Shown here: positions 59,899 through 64,000 of the stretch, one piece after another
Numbering within the stretch: position 1 is the stretch's first letter
Layout: each line of letters starts with the position of its first letter
DNA from: Saltatorellus ferox
GTDB taxonomy: Bacteria; Planctomycetota; UBA1135; GCA-002686595
Reading direction: 5' to 3'
Assembly (NCBI GenBank): GCA_007751475.1
Contig: CP036434.1
Span: 1,984,001-2,048,000, forward strand
Length of the DNA stretch: 64,000 bases
The notes under the pieces: model-generated
The model's input: only the letters and a program-made list of their open reading frames with translations
The model's database searches: none
Told to the model about the DNA's origin: nothing
Position numbers and translations under genes: made by a program

Positions 59899-62481
59899 AT
59901 GCCCGCATTCCTTCGCCGTATCGCGCCTTCCCTTTCTCTCTTCGCGGCGTGCGTCGCCTGTTCGCTTCTCTCGCCGGCTCGGGCGGCTGCTCAGCGCCCG
60001 CCGGAGCAGCTGAACAGCGGTGAGATCCTGCATCGGATGCAGAAGCTCGGGGTCGTCGGAAGCGTGCTGTACCTCGCGGCGCACCCCGACGACGAGAACA
60101 CGCGGCTGATCAGCTACCTCTCGAACGGCGCCAAGGTGCGAACGGCCTACCTCAGCCTCACGCGCGGCGACGGCGGCCAGAACCTGATCGGGCCGGAGCT
60201 CGGACCTGGCCTTGGCGTCATCCGGACCCAGGAACTCATGGAGGCCCGGCGCGTCGACGGCGGCGAGCAGTTCTTTTCGCGCGCCGTGGACTTCGGCTAC
60301 AGCAAGAGCCCCGAGGAGGCGCTGGCCAAGTGGGGGAAGCGCGAGATCCTGTCCGACGTCGTTCGCGTGGTGCGGACCTTCCGCCCGGACGTGATCGTCA
60401 CGCGGTTCGACGTGGACGGCAGCGGCGGGCACGGGCACCATACGGCGTCGGCGCTGCTCGCGCGCGAGGCGTTCGCGCTGGCGGCGGATCCTGACGCGTT
60501 CCCGGAGCAGATCGCCGAGGGGCTGCGGCCCTGGAGGACGACGCGGCTCTTCTTCAACGCGAGCACGTGGTGGAGCCTCGACGTGCGCGATCATGCGCTG
60601 GCGGACCCGGAGCACTGGGCGACGGTGGAGGTCGGGGGATACGATTCCCTTCTCGGCATGAGCTACAACGAAATCGCCGGGCGCGCGCGGAGTCAGCATC
60701 GCAGCCAGGGGTTCGGCTCGGCGCTTCGTCGCGGTTCGGAGGAGGAGTACCTGCGCCTCGATCTCGGAGCGCCGCTGGCGGCGCGCGAGTTCGCGGGCGG
60801 GATCTTCACGGGCATCGATCTGACGTGGAATCGCATCGAAGGGGGCGCGGAAATCGGCGCGGCCATCGACGCGATGGTCGCGGCGTACGATCCGCTTCGA
60901 CCGGAGAAGAGCTTCGAAGCGCTCTCGAATCTTGGTGCGAAGATCACCGCAGCGCTCGTCACGCTGGATCCTGCGAGCGCCGACGCGGCGTGGATGCGCC
61001 GCACGCTCGCTTCGGTCCACGACCTTCTCCAGCAGGTGACGGGAACGGCGATCGAGGCTCGGGCCGCGCGAGCGATGGTGGCGCGGGGGGAGACGCTCGC
61101 GACCTCGATCGTCGCGACCCAGCGCATCCCAGGTGACTTCTTCGAACTCATCAGCGTGACGCCGCCGCGCGCTGCGACGCGCTCGGTGGGCGAGACCGTT
61201 CCCTGGAACACGGAACTGGAGGCGGAGGTGGCTCTCGAAACCGACGCGAACACGCCCATCGATCAGCCCTACTGGCTCGCGAACCCTTTCGGCACGCTCT
61301 ACGACCCGTCCAGCACCGGGCACGTCGGCATCGAGCCGATCTCCCGCAGCGGCTCCGTCTACCGCGCCGATCTGCGGGTGAAGCCTGTGGGCCGTGCTCT
61401 CTCCGCCGAACGCGTGCTCATGCACACGTGGGTCGAGCGCGTCGACGGTCAGCGTTCGCGACCTGCCGTCGTCACGCCCGTGGCCTCGATCGAGCCGGCG
61501 GATCCCGTCGTGGTGGTCACCGGCGATCGCGCCGAGATCAGCGTCGAGGTGCGGGCGCTCTGCGACGGGCTCAGTGGGTCGCTCGGCGTCGACGCGCCGA
61601 CGGGCTGGACCGTCGTGGAGCAGCCTTCTGCGATCGAGGGTCTCGCGCGGGGGGATCGGCGCCGCTTCGAGATCCAGCTGGAGCGAACTGTGGAGGCCGT
61701 GAACGGCGCGCTGCGACTCTCCTTCGAGGGGCCGCTCGGCGAAACCGATCGTACGCAGCACGTGATCGACTACCCGCACATCGTGCCGCAGGTCTGGTAC
61801 TCGGCCGCCGAGGTGCGACTCGTGCCGCTCGACGTCGAGGTCAGCGTCCAGTCGGTCGGCTACGTCAACGGCGCGGGCGACGAGGTCGCGAGCGCGCTGC
61901 GCCGCATCGGCGTGACCGTGGAGATCGTCGACCCCGAGAAGGCCGAGCCCGAGGACCTCGCTCGCTTCGACGCCGTCGTGATCGGCATCCGCGCCTACAA
62001 CGCAGTCCCGGGCATGGCGCGGCTTCAGCCCATGCTGATGGACTACGTGAAGGCGGGCGGGACGATGGTCGTGCAGTACAACACGGCGAGCCGCGACATG
62101 ATGACCGACCCGCGGGAGCTCGGGCCGCTGCCGTTCAGCCTCACGCGCGGCCGAGTCACGGTGGAGGAAGCGGCGCCGACGTTCCTGCTGCCGGACCACC
62201 CGCTGATGAACGAACCGAACCGTCTCACGGCGGCTGACTTCGACGGCTGGGTCCAGGAGCGCGGGCTCTACTTCGCCGGTGACCTCGATCCTGGGTACGA
62301 GGCGCTGATCGCCTGGAACGATCCGGGCGAGGCGCCGCTGAGCGGGGCGCTCATCGCGTGCGACTTCGGCGAGGGCCGCTTCCTCTATACAGGCATCAGC
62401 CTGTTCCGTCAGCTCCCGGCGGGCGTCCCCGGAGCGTATCGGCTCCTGGCGAACCTGCTCGTCCGTCGCGCGGAGCGCTGA
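59899..62481 (+). CDS. Secreted PIG-L family deacetylase with long C-terminal region
   Basis: 860 aa. A signal peptide (LSLFAACVACSLLSPARAAAQ) precedes a PIG-L (LmbE-like) domain, about residues 40-330: zinc-binding AAHPDDENT near 60 and GSGGHGHHTASALL near 175. PIG-L enzymes remove N-acetyl groups from GlcNAc-type sugars. The following roughly 500 residues are beta-rich domains plus a glutamine amidotransferase-like fold near 660-800 (VVIGIRAYNAVPGMARLQPMLMDYVKAGGTMVVQYN), an architecture seen in long bacterial PIG-L proteins. Extracytoplasmic. A sodium:solute symporter gene follows 3 bases later, suggesting cleavage of acetylated sugars outside and uptake of the product. Confidence 0.88.
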   Translation: MPAFLRRIAPSLSLFAACVACSLLSPARAAAQRPPEQLNSGEILHRMQKLGVVGSVLYLAAHPDDENTRLISYLSNGAKVRTAYLSLTRGDGGQNLIGPELGPGLGVIRTQELMEARRVDGGEQFFSRAVDFGYSKSPEEALAKWGKREILSDVVRVVRTFRPDVIVTRFDVDGSGGHGHHTASALLAREAFALAADPDAFPEQIAEGLRPWRTTRLFFNASTWWSLDVRDHALADPEHWATVEVGGYDSLLGMSYNEIAGRARSQHRSQGFGSALRRGSEEEYLRLDLGAPLAAREFAGGIFTGIDLTWNRIEGGAEIGAAIDAMVAAYDPLRPEKSFEALSNLGAKITAALVTLDPASADAAWMRRTLASVHDLLQQVTGTAIEARAARAMVARGETLATSIVATQRIPGDFFELISVTPPRAATRSVGETVPWNTELEAEVALETDANTPIDQPYWLANPFGTLYDPSSTGHVGIEPISRSGSVYRADLRVKPVGRALSAERVLMHTWVERVDGQRSRPAVVTPVASIEPADPVVVVTGDRAEISVEVRALCDGLSGSLGVDAPTGWTVVEQPSAIEGLARGDRRRFEIQLERTVEAVNGALRLSFEGPLGETDRTQHVIDYPHIVPQVWYSAAEVRLVPLDVEVSVQSVGYVNGAGDEVASALRRIGVTVEIVDPEKAEPEDLARFDAVVIGIRAYNAVPGMARLQPMLMDYVKAGGTMVVQYNTASRDMMTDPRELGPLPFSLTRGRVTVEEAAPTFLLPDHPLMNEPNRLTAADFDGWVQERGLYFAGDLDPGYEALIAWNDPGEAPLSGALIACDFGEGRFLYTGISLFRQLPAGVPGAYRLLANLLVRRAER

Positions 62482-62484
62482 GCC

Positions 62485-64000
62485 TTGTCGGGTATCGACT
62501 GGGCGGTCCTCCTCGGGACGCTCGGGTTCATCGTTGCCTACGGCATCTGGCGAACCCGCAGCGACAACAGCCAGAACAACTACCTGCGCGGCGGGAGTGA
62601 CACGCGCTGGTGGGGCGTGGGCCTCAGCGTCATGGCGACGCAAGCAAGCGCCGTCACCTTCCTGAGCACGCCCGGCCAGGGCTACCTCGACGGCATGGGC
62701 TTCGTGCAGTTTTACTTCGGGCTGCCGCTCGCGATGATCGTCATCGGCGCCGTGTTCATTCCGCTGTACTACCGCTGGAAGGTCTACACCGCCTACGAGT
62801 TCATCGGCAGGCGCTTCGACGGCCGGACGCGGCTGTTGACGGCCGGGCTGTTCCTGATCCACCGCAGCCTCGGCGCCGGCATCACCATCTACGCGCCGAG
62901 CATCGTGCTGTCCAAGGTGCTGCACCTTCCGCTTTCGTGGATGTGCGTCTTCATCGGAGCGCTCGTGATCCTCTACACGACGACTGGCGGCGCGCGCGCG
63001 GTGGGGGTGACGCAGAAGCAGCAGATGGCCGTGATCTTCCTCGGGATTCTCGCGGCCTTCGGGCTGACGCTGCATTCGCTCGGGGGGACCGTGGGGATCG
63101 CCGACAGCTTCCGCGTCGCGGGCGCGCTCGGGAAGCTCGACGTCATCGATCTGTCCTGGGATCCGTCGAACAAGTACACGCTCTGGAGCGGGCTGATCGG
63201 TGGGTTCTTCCTGCAGCTCTCGTACTTCGGGACGGACCAGAGCCAGGTGCAGCGCTATCTCAGCGGACAGTCGATCGCCCAGGCGCGCCAGGGGCTCTGG
63301 ATGAACGGCATCCTGAAGATCCCCATGCAGTTCTTCATCCTCGGGACCGGCGTGCTGGTGTTCGTGTTCTACCTGGTGAACCCGGCGCCGCTGCACTGGA
63401 ACGAGGCGAACCTCGTGGCGCTGCGGGCCCAGGACACCGGGGGCGTGACGGAGGCGATGGAGGTGCAGCACGCGGAGACCATGGCCGAGCGGGCGGCGGC
63501 CACGACGGAGCTCACCGACGCCTGGCGCGCCGAGGACGGCGCGGCGGCGGCCTCTGCCCTCGACGAGGTCAAGCGGCTGGACCGCGAGCGTCAGGTACTG
63601 GAGCAGCAGTTCAAGGAGCACGTCGCGACGGTGGCTCCGGCGCTGGAGACGAACGACAAGGACTACATCTTCATCTCGTTCATCATGCAGCACCTGCCGG
63701 TCGGCGTGATCGGGCTGCTCCTGGCGATGATCTTCTGCGCCGGGATGGGCAGCACGGCGGCTGAGCTCTCGGCACTCGCGACCACGACGGTCGTCGACGT
63801 GGCGCGCGCCGATCGAGGGGAGGCGCAGACCGTGCGGAGCACGCGCTGGGCGACGGTGGGGTTCGGCCTGCTTGCGCTCGGTTCGGCCGCCGTGTTCTCG
63901 CTCTTCGAGAACCTGATCCAGGCTGTCAACATCCTGGGAAGCCTGTTCTACGGGACGATCCTCGGGATCTTCCTTGTGGCGTTCTTCGTGAGATGGGTCC
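62485..64000 (+). CDS. Sodium:solute symporter family transporter, truncated by the window edge
   Basis: Reading from TTG 62485 (GGAG at 62472-62475, 9 bases upstream) gives 505 codons with no stop before the window ends. The product begins SGIDWAVLLGTLGFIVAYGIW and has the SSS-family layout: ATQASAVTFLSTPGQGY early sodium-site helix, YRWKVYTAYEFIGRRFD, YTTTGGARAVGVTQKQQM, and SYFGTDQSQVQRYLS. A hydrophilic Glu/Ala-rich insert of about 80 residues (about 63410-63660) separates later helices, as in other planctomycete and Bacteroidetes SSS proteins. It couples sodium entry to uptake of a sugar, vitamin or similar solute. The 3-base gap implies co-transcription with the PIG-L gene. Confidence 0.9.
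   Translation, partial: MSGIDWAVLLGTLGFIVAYGIWRTRSDNSQNNYLRGGSDTRWWGVGLSVMATQASAVTFLSTPGQGYLDGMGFVQFYFGLPLAMIVIGAVFIPLYYRWKVYTAYEFIGRRFDGRTRLLTAGLFLIHRSLGAGITIYAPSIVLSKVLHLPLSWMCVFIGALVILYTTTGGARAVGVTQKQQMAVIFLGILAAFGLTLHSLGGTVGIADSFRVAGALGKLDVIDLSWDPSNKYTLWSGLIGGFFLQLSYFGTDQSQVQRYLSGQSIAQARQGLWMNGILKIPMQFFILGTGVLVFVFYLVNPAPLHWNEANLVALRAQDTGGVTEAMEVQHAETMAERAAATTELTDAWRAEDGAAAASALDEVKRLDRERQVLEQQFKEHVATVAPALETNDKDYIFISFIMQHLPVGVIGLLLAMIFCAGMGSTAAELSALATTTVVDVARADRGEAQTVRSTRWATVGFGLLALGSAAVFSLFENLIQAVNILGSLFYGTILGIFLVAFFVRWV

Overview
The window is high-GC, densely coding bacterial DNA of a planctomycete type. The lineage call rests on the adjacent DUF1592-type cytochrome and Tat-exported DUF1552 pair, a formylglycine sulfatase, secreted FG-GAP beta-propellers, MoxR/DUF58/BatA/VWA clusters, and a C-terminal module of about 135 residues shared by four otherwise unrelated secreted proteins. 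I recall that module from deep-branching Planctomycetota of the Saltatorellus (Poly30) kind. That placement is memory plus inference, not a search. I found no rRNA, tRNA, CRISPR array or phage gene.

Layout. 1-7.4 kb: an edge-truncated cupin gene, a PilZ protein, an orphan mraZ behind a regulatory region with two perfect inverted DnaA boxes, a secreted beta-propeller, a YheT hydrolase, a pirin, an SRPBCC-SDR fusion and a DUF1579 protein. 7.4-11.2 kb: a class II photolyase and a sulfatase, separated and flanked by long palindromic repeats and a 216-bp MITE-like element. 11.2-25.6 kb: cell-surface and secreted proteins (two FG-GAP propellers, the DUF1592/DUF1552 pair, a duplicated Spondin_N-CHRD lipoprotein, an AlgX-like protein). 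25.7-33.2 kb: a complete translationally coupled histidine operon, hisG-hisC/HAD-hisB-hisH-hisF-hisA/IE-hisD, read on the minus strand. 33.6-43.6 kb: a CgeB-like glycosyltransferase, a large subtilase, a zinc metalloprotease lipoprotein and an M28 peptidase. 43.7-51.6 kb: a plus-strand operon of a coiled-coil membrane protein, MoxR, a large membrane protein, an ABC ATPase and permease, and a DUF58 protein. Its BatA/VWA partners lie convergently at 55-59.7 kb, separated from it by a secreted GH13 enzyme and a secreted surface protein. 59.9-64 kb: a secreted PIG-L deacetylase and an edge-truncated sodium:solute symporter.

Two observations stand out. First, the his operon is preceded by a 12-codon leader ORF with four consecutive His codons and three mutually exclusive RNA pairings: a classical his attenuator. 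Second, the first gene of the MoxR operon carries an in-frame UGA at codon 400. Coding-like sequence continues in the same frame for 115 more codons, and a 9-bp hairpin with a GGU loop sits at the distance of a bacterial SECIS element. It may be recoding, a nonsense mutation or a sequencing error, and the sequence alone does not decide.

The his operon supplies every biosynthetic step. HisE and HisI are fused behind HisA. The histidinol-phosphate phosphatase, otherwise absent, is most simply supplied by the HAD domain fused to HisC.
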